Positions 37,609-46,276 of a DNA stretch of 64,000 nt are shown piece after piece. Positions within the stretch are counted from its first letter, which is position 1; each line of letters starts with the position of its first letter. A program made the position numbers and the translations under genes. A model generated the notes under the pieces. That model was not told where the DNA came from and made no database searches. It worked only from the letters and a program-made list of their open reading frames with translations. The stretch covers positions 1-64,000 of the forward strand of contig NZ_JAFKRH010000011.1 in NCBI RefSeq assembly GCF_019038465.1. Direction: 5' to 3'. Origin of the DNA: Synechococcus sp. CCY 0621. Lineage in GTDB: Bacteria; Cyanobacteriota; Cyanobacteriia; PCC-6307; Cyanobiaceae.

Positions 37609-38025
37609 ATGGCTTCCGGTGTCGCCGACGAGCCCCAGACCGTGACGCCCCCCTACGGCGAGCGGGCCATCGCCGAGGCGCAGCTGATCTGTTTCCCCAA
37701 TCCGCGGCTGGGGCGGCCCTACGAAGTGGCGATCGAACTGCCGGAGTTCACCTGCACCTGCCCGTTCTCCGGTTATCCCGATTTCGCCGTCCTGCGGCTC
37801 CTCTATCAGCCGGGGCCCCGTGTGCTGGAACTCAAGGCGCTCAAGCTCTACATCAACAGCTACCGCAACCGCTCGATCTCCCACGAGGAGGCGGCCAACC
37901 GGATCCTCGACGACCTGGTGGCCGCCTGCGATCCGGCCTGGATGCAGTTGGAGGCCGATTTCAACCCCCGCGGCAACGTTCACACCGTGGTGCGGGTCAG
38001 CCATGGCGTGCGCCAGCCCTGCTGA
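37609..38025 (+). CDS. queF: NADPH-dependent preQ0 reductase QueF
   Basis: QueF reduces 7-cyano-7-deazaguanine to preQ1 for tRNA queuosine. The 138-aa product is the short, unimodular form. It has the substrate-binding Cys in TCTCPFSGYPDF (about 47-58), the QueF motif LELKALKLYINSYRN and a terminal HGVRQPC. It diverges from glnB and converges on ccs1, with both stop codons inside one hairpin. Confidence 0.94.
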   Translation: MASGVADEPQTVTPPYGERAIAEAQLICFPNPRLGRPYEVAIELPEFTCTCPFSGYPDFAVLRLLYQPGPRVLELKALKLYINSYRNRSISHEEAANRILDDLVAACDPAWMQLEADFNPRGNVHTVVRVSHGVRQPC

Positions 38026-38036
38026 GTCAGGGCTGG
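38013..38036. terminator. stem-loop covering both queF and ccs1 stop codons
   Basis: CCAGCCCTG (38013-38021) pairs perfectly with CAGGGCTGG (38028-38036) over a 6-nt loop. The convergent queF and ccs1 stop codons both lie in it. There is no U-tract on either side, so it may act as a 3'-end stabiliser rather than an intrinsic terminator. Confidence 0.45.
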
Positions 38037-39346
38037 GGTTCGAGCCGCTGGAGCAGGGCCGGCAGCTCTGAGGCGAAGGCGGTGAGGTTGCGGTTGCAGA
38101 GGCCCGCCACGTGCAGCCGGCCGCCGGACCCATCGGCGATCGCCCAGAGCTGGCGGGTGGCCACCAGGCTGAGGCCGCCGCCCAGCAGGGCGATGGCGAA
38201 GCCGGTGTAGACGAGGGGCACGCCGGGATCGCGCTTGAGCAGGATGCCGCTGGCCGGCAGCACGCTCGCCACCCGGATCGGCAGACCCTTCACCTCCTGG
38301 GCCTCCCCACCGGGCACCAGCTGGGCCAGGGCCTCGCCGTCGGGGCCGAACACCTGCACCGGCCCCTGTTCGCTGGTGAGGCTCAGCAGCACCGGCTCGG
38401 AGCCATCGGGCCGGGTGGGCAGCACCAGCCCCCAGAGTTGATCGCCCAGCTGGGGGAAGCTCTGCAAGGGGAGCTCCAGCACCGGGCTGCGCCCCAGCTG
38501 CAGGCTGATCGTTGCCAGGGACCAGTCCGCCTGGTACAGGGTCATGCCCCGGTAGCGCAGGGGATGGTTGACGCTGATGGCGGCTGCGGTCGGGGGGGTG
38601 GTGTCGCTGGGGGGGATCAGCCGCAGGCTGGAGGAGAACTGCTCCGGCCGGCCGGCCGGATCCCGCTGGATGCGGAAGTCGTCGAGGGCCAGGGTCACCT
38701 GGGTGCTGCCGCGGCTGTCGAGCAGTTCCAGCTCCCGGCCCGGGGCCAGGAAGCGCTCCAGGCGCTGGCCGCCCAGGGCGCCCCAGGCCGCCCCCACCAT
38801 CAGCACCACCATGCCGGCATGGACGAGCAACGGGCCCACCCTGCCCAGCACGCCGCGGCGGGCGGCCAGGCGATCGTCCTGGCGGCGGATCTGCCAGCCC
38901 GAACGGCGCAGATCGGCCTCCAGCCGCTCCAGGCCGGCAACGGGCTCGGCGGTCACGAGGGTTTCGGCCACGCTCAGCTTGCTCAGCTGGCGGGGACTGC
39001 GGTAGTCGATCCAGCGCAGGGAGGCCTGCAGGGCGGGCCACTGGCGACGCCAGCTGCACAGGATCAGGGACAGGCCCAGCCAGGCCAGCAGGCCCAGGAA
39101 CCAGCCACTGGAATAGACGTGGTCCAGCTGCAGGCGCAGCACCCCGTCGCCGCCCAGCAGGCCCAGCCAGGGTTTGGGGTCGTAGAGCTGGTGGTAGAAG
39201 GCCGCCTCCTCCTTCTGGGGGATGGCCGTGCCGATACCGCTGGCCAGGGCGATGACCAGCAGCAGGCCGATGGCCAGGCGCAGGTCGGAGATCCAGCCGG
39301 CCAGGCGCTGCAGGGGACGCCAGGGGGCGGGGGTGGTGCTCGTCAT
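38027..39346 (-). CDS. ccs1: cytochrome c biogenesis protein Ccs1/CcsB (ResB-like)
   Basis: Ccs1 forms the System II haem-delivery and ligation complex with CcsA, making cytochromes f and c6 in the lumen. The 439-aa product has N-terminal membrane spans ([20 protein letters not shown], about 21-40; [20 protein letters not shown]), a span with the conserved His ([20 protein letters not shown]) and a large lumenal domain before a final C-terminal helix. The ATG at 39346 overlaps the ccdA stop (ATGA). Confidence 0.9.
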   Translation of the reverse strand: MTSTTPAPWRPLQRLAGWISDLRLAIGLLLVIALASGIGTAIPQKEEAAFYHQLYDPKPWLGLLGGDGVLRLQLDHVYSSGWFLGLLAWLGLSLILCSWRRQWPALQASLRWIDYRSPRQLSKLSVAETLVTAEPVAGLERLEADLRRSGWQIRRQDDRLAARRGVLGRVGPLLVHAGMVVLMVGAAWGALGGQRLERFLAPGRELELLDSRGSTQVTLALDDFRIQRDPAGRPEQFSSSLRLIPPSDTTPPTAAAISVNHPLRYRGMTLYQADWSLATISLQLGRSPVLELPLQSFPQLGDQLWGLVLPTRPDGSEPVLLSLTSEQGPVQVFGPDGEALAQLVPGGEAQEVKGLPIRVASVLPASGILLKRDPGVPLVYTGFAIALLGGGLSLVATRQLWAIADGSGGRLHVAGLCNRNLTAFASELPALLQRLEPQP

Positions 39347-40071
39347 GGCAGCACCGACAGCAGGGTGAGGCCGCCGCTGGCGAGCAGCACCACGCCACTG
39401 ATCGGTGGCACCCACTGGCCGAGTTGGCGCAGCTGCAGCAGGCCTGGCAGGGAGGCCGCCACGGTGCCGGCCAGCAGCAGGGGCAGCACCTGGCCGGCAC
39501 CGAAGCTGCAGAGCAGCAGCATGCCGACGAGGGGCTGGCCGCTCTGGGCCATCCAGGCCAGCAGCACGGCCAGCACCGGGGTGGTGCAAGGAGTGGCGGC
39601 CAGGCCGAAGGCCAGGCCAGCCGCCAGGGGGGCCAGCGGCGCCGGCACCAGCCGCCGCCAGCGCTCGGGGTCGGGCCCGGCCGGCAGGGGCAGCCGCAGC
39701 AGGCCCAGCAGATTGAGCCCCATCACCACGGCCACGACGGCCACCAGCAGGGGCAGCTGGCCGGGGATACGGCCGTAGAGGCGACCCATCAGGCCACTGG
39801 CCAGGCCCAGCAGCACCAGGGCCGCCACAATGCCGGCGGCGAAGCTGACGCTGCGCTGCCAGGGGGCACGGCCCTGCTGCTCTGTGCCGAAACCGGCCAG
39901 GTAGGCCAGGGTGACGGGCAGGAGCGAGAGCGAGCAGGGGCCGAGGCTGGTCAGCAGGCCGCCGCTGAACACCACCGCCAGGGTCAGGGGACCGGGGTGG
40001 GCCAGGGAGCCCTGGAGCAGCAGTTCACTGCTGCGGGCCCAGTCGGCGAACGGCAGCCCGGAACTGAGCAT
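39343..40071 (-). CDS. ccdA: CcdA-type thiol-disulfide transporter
   Basis: CcdA passes reductant across the membrane to keep apocytochrome Cys reduced for haem attachment. The 242-aa product has six hydrophobic segments and the two family Cys in [10 protein letters not shown] (about 46) and [10 protein letters not shown] (about 160). It is coupled by a 4-nt overlap to ccs1, its functional partner, and lies 25 nt downstream of ftsW. Confidence 0.92.
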   Translation of the reverse strand: MLSSGLPFADWARSSELLLQGSLAHPGPLTLAVVFSGGLLTSLGPCSLSLLPVTLAYLAGFGTEQQGRAPWQRSVSFAAGIVAALVLLGLASGLMGRLYGRIPGQLPLLVAVVAVVMGLNLLGLLRLPLPAGPDPERWRRLVPAPLAPLAAGLAFGLAATPCTTPVLAVLLAWMAQSGQPLVGMLLLCSFGAGQVLPLLLAGTVAASLPGLLQLRQLGQWVPPISGVVLLASGGLTLLSVLP

Positions 40072-40096
40072 GGCCGGTCAGGTGTGGCAGCAGGGC

Positions 40097-41323
40097 TCAG
40101 CCTATCGGGGCAGGCCGTTGGGCCCGGCGCCGGGGACGGACCGGCTCGAGACCGGAGGACTCCAGGGAGCAGCGCAGCAGCAACCCGGCCAGGAAGAGGC
40201 TGCTCAGCAGGGAGTTGCCGCCGTAGCTGATCATCGGCAGGGGCAGACCGGTGGTGGGCATGGAGCCGCTGGCCACGGCGATGTTCAGGATCGACTGGCC
40301 CACCAGCAAGGTGGTGCAGCCGATGGCCACCAGCCGGTGCTGGTTGCTGCGGCAGGCCAGGGCCACCCTCAGACCCACGAAACCGAAGATCACCAGGAAC
40401 AGCAGCAGCATCACCGAGCCGATGTAGCCGAACTCCTCGGCAAACACGGCGAAGATGAAGTCGGTGGTCTGGATCGGCAGGTACTGGAGTTTCTGGGTGG
40501 ACAGCCCGAAGCCCGAGCCGAGCACCCCCCCAGAACCGATGGCCAGCAGGCTCTGCACCAGCTGGTAGCCGTCGCCTTGGGCGACCCGCCAGGGATCCAG
40601 GAAGGAGCTCACCCGGGCCATCTGGTAGGGGTTGATCATGATGCTGAGGCTGCCCAGCACGACACCGCCGCCGGCGGCCCCCAGCAGCAGCGTCAGGGGC
40701 AGTCCGCCGGCCAGGGCCATCAGCCAGAGCAGCAGGCCGAGCAGGGCGGCGGTGCTCAGGTTGGGCTGCTTGAGGATCAGCAGGATCACCACCCCGAAGA
40801 TGCCGATCCAGAGGAGTTTCTGGTCAAGGGCGATGCGGCGCCAGTGGGAGAAGATCACAGCGCCCTGCAGCACGATGAAGGGCTTGATCAGCTCCGAGGG
40901 CTGCAACTGCACGGGGCCGAGCACCAGCCAGCGGCTGGCCCCGTTGACGGTGGTGCCGACGACGAGGGTGGCGGCCACCATCAGGGCACCCACCAGCAGG
41001 GCCGGTGCCGCCAGGTGCAGCCAGCGCCGCATCGTCGAGCGCATGGCCAGCCAGAGCAGCCCCCAACTGGCCACCAGCCAGATGGCCTGGCGCTTGACGT
41101 AGTACGCCCCGTCTCCCATCTCCCGTTCGGCCACCCACCAGCTGGCGGAGGTGAGCACCAGCAGGCCCAGCAGGCTCCAGAGGGCCACCAGGCCCAGCAG
41201 CAGGCGGGCTTCTGCCGGCCACTGCTGCCAGGGCAGCGGCATCAAGCCGGCGCCGGGGCGGCCGTGGAGCAGGCGTGGCGAAGAAGTGGACAAGGCCGCG
41301 GCAGGGATGCGGGAATGGCCCAT
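40097..41323 (-). CDS. ftsW: FtsW/RodA-family peptidoglycan glycosyltransferase
   Basis: This SEDS protein polymerises peptidoglycan at the division septum. The 408-aa product has about ten membrane spans and the hallmarks ATLVVGTTVNGASRWL, LQPSELIKPFIVL, KQPNLSTAALL, the large loop GDGYQLVQSLLAIGSGGVLG, FIFAVFAEEFGYIG and GLPLPMISYGGNSLL. The start is uncertain: the ATG at 41323 gives a Pro/Gly-rich N terminus, and an internal ATG near 41242 is possible. FtsW rather than RodA is an inference. Confidence 0.9.
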   Translation of the reverse strand: MGHSRIPAAALSTSSPRLLHGRPGAGLMPLPWQQWPAEARLLLGLVALWSLLGLLVLTSASWWVAEREMGDGAYYVKRQAIWLVASWGLLWLAMRSTMRRWLHLAAPALLVGALMVAATLVVGTTVNGASRWLVLGPVQLQPSELIKPFIVLQGAVIFSHWRRIALDQKLLWIGIFGVVILLILKQPNLSTAALLGLLLWLMALAGGLPLTLLLGAAGGGVVLGSLSIMINPYQMARVSSFLDPWRVAQGDGYQLVQSLLAIGSGGVLGSGFGLSTQKLQYLPIQTTDFIFAVFAEEFGYIGSVMLLLFLVIFGFVGLRVALACRSNQHRLVAIGCTTLLVGQSILNIAVASGSMPTTGLPLPMISYGGNSLLSSLFLAGLLLRCSLESSGLEPVRPRRRAQRPAPIG

Positions 41324-41401
41324 TCAGCCGTGACGAAGGCGGGTTTGTCGAGTCACGCCGAACATTTCTCCTTTTCTGCGGGTTGGCGTGGGTCGAGGCA
41401 C

Positions 41402-41426
41402 AAAAAAGCCCGGCCATGGGCCGGGC
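41402..41426 (-). terminator. intrinsic terminator after apcC
   Basis: On the minus strand GCCCGGCC pairs perfectly with GGCCGGGC over a 3-nt loop, followed by six T. It lies 25 nt after the apcC stop and should end the apcABC transcript. Confidence 0.9.
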
Positions 41427-41451
41427 GCTGGAGCGATGGTGCCAGGGGCAC

Positions 41452-41652
41452 TCAGTTGCCGCAGTTCTGCTGACGACGGCCGGTGGCCAGTTCCACCTTC
41501 AGGATCCTGCCGCCCTGCTTCATGATCCGCTGCTGCTCAGCGAACCAGCTGTGGTAAGGCACCCACTTGGTGAAGTAGGTGTTCTGCAGTTCCCTCTGAC
41601 TGCGCGCCTTATCGGGGCAGGGGATGCAGGCCGTGATCTTGAACAGGCGCAT
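41452..41652 (-). CDS. apcC: phycobilisome 7.8-kDa core linker
   Basis: ApcC is the small core linker that caps allophycocyanin cylinders. The 66-aa product starts MRLFKITACIPCPDKARSQR, the conserved N terminus of the family, and continues ELQNTYFTKWVPYHSWFAEQ. The ATG at 41652 is chosen over a longer open frame that overlaps apcB. It lies 46 nt downstream of apcB and is followed by a strong terminator. Confidence 0.96.
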   Translation of the reverse strand: MRLFKITACIPCPDKARSQRELQNTYFTKWVPYHSWFAEQQRIMKQGGRILKVELATGRRQQNCGN

Positions 41653-41698
41653 GGGGTGATCCTCGGAAAACGTGCCGTGGTGGGGGCGTTGCTGGGGA

Positions 41699-42187
41699 TC
41701 AGTTGCCCAGGCCGGAGCTGATGTAGTCGAAGTAGACGCCCATCTCACGACCGGCATCGGGACCGACGAGGGAGGCGGTGGTTTCCTTCATGGCCTGGAT
41801 CGACTGCACCGTGGCGCCGATGGGCACACCCAGGGAGTTGTAGGTCTCCTTGAGGCCGTTCAGCACGCGCTCGTCGAGGATCGACGTGTCACCGGCCAGC
41901 ATGGCGTAGGTGGCGTAGCGCAGGTAGTAGTCGAGGTCGCGGATGCAGGCCGCGTAGCGACGGGTGGTGTACATGTTGCCGCCCGGACGGGTGATGTCCG
42001 AGTAGAGCAGGGCCTTGGCGACGGCTTCCTTGATGATGGCCGAAGCGTTGGCGCTGATGGTGGCGGCGGCACGCACCCGCAGCTCACCGCTGGCGAAGTA
42101 CTGCTCGAGGCGCCCCATGGAGCCGCCGTCGAGATAGAGCCCCTGGACGTCGGCCTGGTTGATGACGTTGGTGATGGCGTCTTGCAT
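41699..42187 (-). CDS. apcB: allophycocyanin beta subunit
   Basis: ApcB pairs with ApcA to form the allophycocyanin trimers of the phycobilisome core. The 162-aa product ([20 protein letters not shown]) has the chromophore-binding Cys in [19 protein letters not shown] (about 81) and the methylated-Asn region before it. It is 43 nt downstream of apcA on the same transcript. Confidence 0.97.
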   Translation of the reverse strand: MQDAITNVINQADVQGLYLDGGSMGRLEQYFASGELRVRAAATISANASAIIKEAVAKALLYSDITRPGGNMYTTRRYAACIRDLDYYLRYATYAMLAGDTSILDERVLNGLKETYNSLGVPIGATVQSIQAMKETTASLVGPDAGREMGVYFDYISSGLGN

Positions 42188-42230
42188 GGATCCTGGGTTT
42201 GATGGCGATGGACGGGAGGGAGGTGAAACC

Positions 42231-42716
42231 TCAGGAGAGGGCGCCGACCACGTAGTCGAAGTAGAAGCCGGCCTCTTCGGCATCGGAGCCGGTGAGGAGC
42301 CCTGTGGCTGCGGTCTTCATCTCGCGCACGGCTTCCGCCATGGCTTCGAGGGGGGTGCCGAGGGCGCGATACATCTCGCGGGCCCCGATGACGCCGATCT
42401 CTTCGATCGGGGTCACATCCCCGGCGACCACGCCGTAGGTGACCAGGCGCAGGTAGTAGTCCATGTCGCGCAGGCAGGAAGCCGTCATCTCCTCCCCGTA
42501 GGCGTTACCGCCGGGGGAAACGAGATCGGGGCGCTTCTGGAAAAGCTGGCCTCCGGCCTGCTTCACGATGCGCTCCCGGCTTTCAGCCAGGACCTGGGCG
42601 ACGCGCAGACGACGCTGACCCCCTGCCACGAACGACTTGATCTGGTCAAGTTCGCCAGGGCTGAGGTAGCGGGCTTCGGCGTCCGCGTTGATGATCGAGT
42701 TGGAGACGATGCTCAT
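42231..42716 (-). CDS. apcA: allophycocyanin alpha subunit
   Basis: ApcA is the alpha partner of ApcB. The 161-aa product ([20 protein letters not shown]) carries phycocyanobilin on the Cys in [20 protein letters not shown] (about 81). A GAGG ribosome-binding site lies about 11 nt upstream of the ATG. Its long upstream gap from apcE probably contains a dedicated promoter, as usual for these very highly expressed genes. Confidence 0.97.
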   Translation of the reverse strand: MSIVSNSIINADAEARYLSPGELDQIKSFVAGGQRRLRVAQVLAESRERIVKQAGGQLFQKRPDLVSPGGNAYGEEMTASCLRDMDYYLRLVTYGVVAGDVTPIEEIGVIGAREMYRALGTPLEAMAEAVREMKTAATGLLTGSDAEEAGFYFDYVVGALS

Positions 42717-42987
42717 GCAGTTCTGCCTCGAAACAAGCGGTCACCGTGAAGGAGACCGGTATCCGGTGGGTAAGGGTGATCGGCTTGGCCGACCGTCGCA
42801 TCATTCTGTGGCAAGGCCCCGCGCTCCCATGGGGGCCGGTAACAGTTCTTCACGGCGGATGAGTTGGCGAGATCCCTTGGCTTGCAACGGCTTTCACGGG
42901 AGTTCTTAACACCATTCCAGCGCAGCAATAGTTCATCTCTTGTTGTCGCCCTCTGACGCACCGCAAGCGCATTGGCAGCCCAATCTC

Positions 42988-43009
42988 CCCGTCTCGTTGT
43001 AGAGACGGG
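42988..43009. other. second hairpin in the apcE-apcA gap
   Basis: CCCGTCTC pairs perfectly with GAGACGGG over a 6-nt loop, directly after the apcE terminator. It lacks a T-run. Confidence 0.5.
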
Positions 43010-43010
43010 C

Positions 43011-43041
43011 CAAAAGAAACCCCCCGGGGCTGACCCGGGGG
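43011..43041 (-). terminator. intrinsic terminator after apcE
   Basis: On the minus strand an 8-bp perfect stem (CCCCCGGG/CCCGGGGG, 5-nt loop, 43041-43021) is followed by GTTTCTTTTG. It lies 59 nt after the apcE stop. Confidence 0.82.
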
Positions 43042-43100
43042 ATCGCTAAAGCACGGAATCCGCTGCCTTCAGGGGCGAGCCTCGATCGGGTGGAGGGCGA

Positions 43101-46100
43101 TCAGATCGCACCCCGCACCGAGGGGGTGAGACCCCCATTGCCGCCGTAGAGGGAGGCCGTGCGGTTCACCGTGGTGAGGGGGACGCCATCTTCGGTGGCC
43201 AGGCCGCGAAGATAGGGCACGGTGTCCTGGCCGAAGGCCGAGGCGTACTCCCGGGCGTTGAGCAGTTCGGCTACCGCGGCCTGCTGGCCGGCGGTGGCGC
43301 GGGTGGCGAGGAATCGGCTCACTTCCGCCGGCATGGCGGCACGGCCGAGCAGGGCCAGGTAGGCGGCCGAGGCCGCCCGCAGGGGCGCCATCCGCTGGAG
43401 CCGCTGCTGGAACAGATCACTGCCGGCGATCTGGGAGACGAATTCGGCCACCGAGAGCTGGCCGTCCCGCAGCTGGGATTCCGGATCCATCTGCCGTTCG
43501 GCCGCGAAGGGCACGCGGTTGAGCAGCTGGCGGTACACCGCCTGCACCACCTCCTGGACCTGGGTTTCGCTGGGATCCCGGAGCAGTTGCACGGGACGCG
43601 GCAGGCTCTGGCGGCGGTTGAAGCCCTGGGGAGAGCCGGGCCGCAGGGCCTTGGCCATCGCCCCATCGGGCGCCATGGCGGCGCCACTCAGTAGGCTGGT
43701 GCCCACGGTGGCCTTCCAGCTGCCGGCGATGCCGATGCTGGCGGGGGCCACATAGCCATTGCTGCCGCCCGCGGTGGAGACACCACTGCGCCAGACCGGG
43801 GCGGAACCGCCGCCGGGCTGCCAGCGGGACTGGCTCCAGCTGCGGGTGGGGGCCGGAGGCTGCTTGACCGTCTGGGGACCGCTGGGGACGCCGGAAGACA
43901 CCGTGGCGCTCTGGCCACCGGCTACATCCGCTTTCCACTGTCCACGCACCTTCGGTCGGTCCGTCAGGTTGCGGGGCACCAGGTCGCCCACGGTGCGCAG
44001 CACCTGGGCCACCGGAACGATGGGGCGCTGCAGGGGGGTGATGTCGGCGACCGCCTCCAGGGTCCGCACCAGGCCGGGCACCCGGCGAGCGTTGCGATCG
44101 GCCGGGGTGATGAAGCGTTCGTAGGGGACGGTGTCCTCCCCGAAGCACTCGTTGTATTCACGGCCTTCGAGCATGGCGTCGACGACGCCATAGAAGCCCT
44201 TGCGGGCGGCGGTGTCGAAGTAGGCGTTGATCTCCCAGCGGCCGAAGGTGGGCCGGCCCAGCAGGCGACGGTGCATCACCTCGATGGCTTTGGTGATGTA
44301 GAGGCCACTCCAGTAACGGCGTCGGAACGCATTGGAGCGGGCCACCTGGCGCACGAACTCCCGCAGGCTGATATCGCCGTTCTCGAGTTTGATCTCCTCG
44401 ACCTTGTTGCGCTCGCCGGCATAGCCGGCGGTGCCCAGCACCTGCACGTAGACCGCATTGATGACGGCCTGGGTGCTGGATTCGGTGCCGCGGATGCTGG
44501 GCTGGCCGCCCCGGCGGGGGGTGGAGCTGCCGCCGGTGGCGATCTGGCGCAGACGCACCACCTTCGGGCCCACCCGGCGTGGGGTGGCCTTGCGGAACTG
44601 GGCGCTGTCCATGGGCCCGGGCTGGGCCATGCCGTTGCCGATCAGGATCCGACGGGTGTCGTAGCTGAAGGGCGCCGGGCGGGTGGCCACCGAAGCCGTG
44701 CTGGAGGGGAAGATCGCCCCGTAGGTGAGGGCCAGGGGGTCATTACCGCCGCCATAGGGGTGCTGGTCGGCCAGGGGCTGGCGGTAGGACGCGTAGAGGG
44801 TGATGTACTGGGGCGCACCTTCGAACGGGGCACTGAAGCGGAAGAGGTTGCGGTTGGACCCCCAGCCGGCGCTCTCCTGGGCTTCCTCGCCGATGTCGCG
44901 AAGATAGGGAACCGTTTCCTCACCGAAGACACGGGCGTACTCCATGCCGTTGACCAGGGCGTCAACGAGGCCGCCCAGGCCCTTGGCGCTGACGATGGCG
45001 AAGTACTGGCGGAACTCTTCGATCGAGCTCACACCGCGGCCGAGGAAGTGGCGGAAGGCCAGTTCCACCACCCGGCTGTTGGAGAAGCGGCCATAGAACT
45101 GCCGCTGGTACACCTTGCTGCGGCCGAGGGCGCGGATGAACTCCCGCATCGAGAGCTGGCCCTGGCGCACCTGGGTGGCCTCCACCGGGCAGACGACCTG
45201 GGAGTAGCCCTTGACGATGTCCCGCTCGAACACCTGGCGGTAGGCGGCCCGGATGATCTCGGCCTTCTCCGCGCCGGAAAGACGTGGCCGCATCACGAAG
45301 CGCTGGGCGCCTTCGGCGGCGAGGGCATAGGTGGCCGGCAGCTGCAGGCCCTGGTTGACGGGGCTGCCGAGGCGGGCACGGGTGGAGGGGGTGGCCACCT
45401 CAAGCTCCTTGAGGAGCACGTTGAAGCAGTCGATCACCAGCTGGCGGGATTCCGGCTCCCCCTTGAACAGGCCGGCGGCGGCGGCGCGCATCTCCTGCAG
45501 GGCCACGTTGGTGGCGGACAGGGAGCAGGCCTTCTCGAGCACATCGCGAAGGCCGCGGGTGTTCACCGCCAGGATGCTGGGATCGCCGGCGATCACCGCG
45601 TAGCCCACGTAGCGCAGGAACCAGGCCATGTCCCGCAGCGACTTGCGCATGCGGGCGTTGCCGTAGATCGCCACCGAAATGGGGTTGAAGCCGCTGGGCA
45701 GCACGACCCGCACGTCGGCGTCGGCCTGGACGCCCTCGAGGATGCGGCCGAGCAGGCCACTGCCCCCGGAGCCCTGGGCAAAGGTGCGCACCGAGCGCTG
45801 GAACGCGGCCTGGTCGGCGGCGAGGGCGACACCATCGGCCGGCCCCGCGCTGGGGGTGCTGAGGGGGGCGTCGAGATAGGAGAGGGGGGTGCCGCCCGTG
45901 AAGATGCGGTTGGCGGCCCGGGCCACGATCGCGTCGGCGTTGGCGGAGATCCGTCGGGCGGCTTCGACGCGGATCTGGCCGCTGCGGAAGAAGGTGGTCA
46001 GGGCGTCCAGTTCGCCGCCGTCGGGGAAACGGTCCTGCTGCTCCGCCTTCCGGACGCTGGAGAGCGGCAGGGTGTCGTAGCGCTGGGGGGCGACCCTGGT

Positions 46101-46127
46101 GCTGCCGCTGCTGGCGGTCACGGTCAT
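43101..46127 (-). CDS. apcE: phycobilisome core-membrane linker (L-CM)
   Basis: ApcE organises the core cylinders and is a terminal energy emitter to the photosystems. The 1008-aa product has an N-terminal phycobiliprotein-like domain (about 1-235) interrupted by a loop at about 80-146. The chromophore Cys is probably the one near residue 201 (EKACSLS). Three linker (REP) domains follow at about 283-411, 551-675 and 860-985, separated by basic or low-complexity arms. Three REPs predict a tricylindrical core. The ATG at 46127 (MTVTASSGSTRVAPQRYDTL) matches the family start. Confidence 0.96.
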   Translation of the reverse strand: MTVTASSGSTRVAPQRYDTLPLSSVRKAEQQDRFPDGGELDALTTFFRSGQIRVEAARRISANADAIVARAANRIFTGGTPLSYLDAPLSTPSAGPADGVALAADQAAFQRSVRTFAQGSGGSGLLGRILEGVQADADVRVVLPSGFNPISVAIYGNARMRKSLRDMAWFLRYVGYAVIAGDPSILAVNTRGLRDVLEKACSLSATNVALQEMRAAAAGLFKGEPESRQLVIDCFNVLLKELEVATPSTRARLGSPVNQGLQLPATYALAAEGAQRFVMRPRLSGAEKAEIIRAAYRQVFERDIVKGYSQVVCPVEATQVRQGQLSMREFIRALGRSKVYQRQFYGRFSNSRVVELAFRHFLGRGVSSIEEFRQYFAIVSAKGLGGLVDALVNGMEYARVFGEETVPYLRDIGEEAQESAGWGSNRNLFRFSAPFEGAPQYITLYASYRQPLADQHPYGGGNDPLALTYGAIFPSSTASVATRPAPFSYDTRRILIGNGMAQPGPMDSAQFRKATPRRVGPKVVRLRQIATGGSSTPRRGGQPSIRGTESSTQAVINAVYVQVLGTAGYAGERNKVEEIKLENGDISLREFVRQVARSNAFRRRYWSGLYITKAIEVMHRRLLGRPTFGRWEINAYFDTAARKGFYGVVDAMLEGREYNECFGEDTVPYERFITPADRNARRVPGLVRTLEAVADITPLQRPIVPVAQVLRTVGDLVPRNLTDRPKVRGQWKADVAGGQSATVSSGVPSGPQTVKQPPAPTRSWSQSRWQPGGGSAPVWRSGVSTAGGSNGYVAPASIGIAGSWKATVGTSLLSGAAMAPDGAMAKALRPGSPQGFNRRQSLPRPVQLLRDPSETQVQEVVQAVYRQLLNRVPFAAERQMDPESQLRDGQLSVAEFVSQIAGSDLFQQRLQRMAPLRAASAAYLALLGRAAMPAEVSRFLATRATAGQQAAVAELLNAREYASAFGQDTVPYLRGLATEDGVPLTTVNRTASLYGGNGGLTPSVRGAI

Positions 46128-46276
46128 GAACGAGAGCGAGCCGGGCTGGGTCACGTTACGGCTGCCCCCCTGGCCCCCCGGCGGGGGATGAACAAATGTT
46201 TGCAGCCTTCCCCGGGGCTCAGGCTGAACGGCGGCCGGCGCCGTGGAATGCTGCCGGACCCTGCACCAAGGCACTG

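Larger units (their letters stand above)
42717..43100 (-). other. apcE-apcA intergenic region
   Basis: This 384-nt gap holds no gene. From the apcE side it contains a strong intrinsic terminator (43041-43011), then a second hairpin CCCGTCTC/GAGACGGG (43009-42988), then about 240 nt of more AT-rich DNA that should hold the apcABC promoter and leader. I could not assign -35/-10 boxes with confidence. Confidence 0.55.

Noticed and set aside
38041-38060. GGTTCGAGCC resembling a tRNA T-arm
   Set aside because: It lies in the ccs1 coding region and no acceptor or anticodon stems can be drawn around it.
42688-42909. 73-aa plus-strand frame in the apcE-apcA gap
   Set aside because: It overlaps the apcA start antisense and has no coding character; the gap is regulatory.
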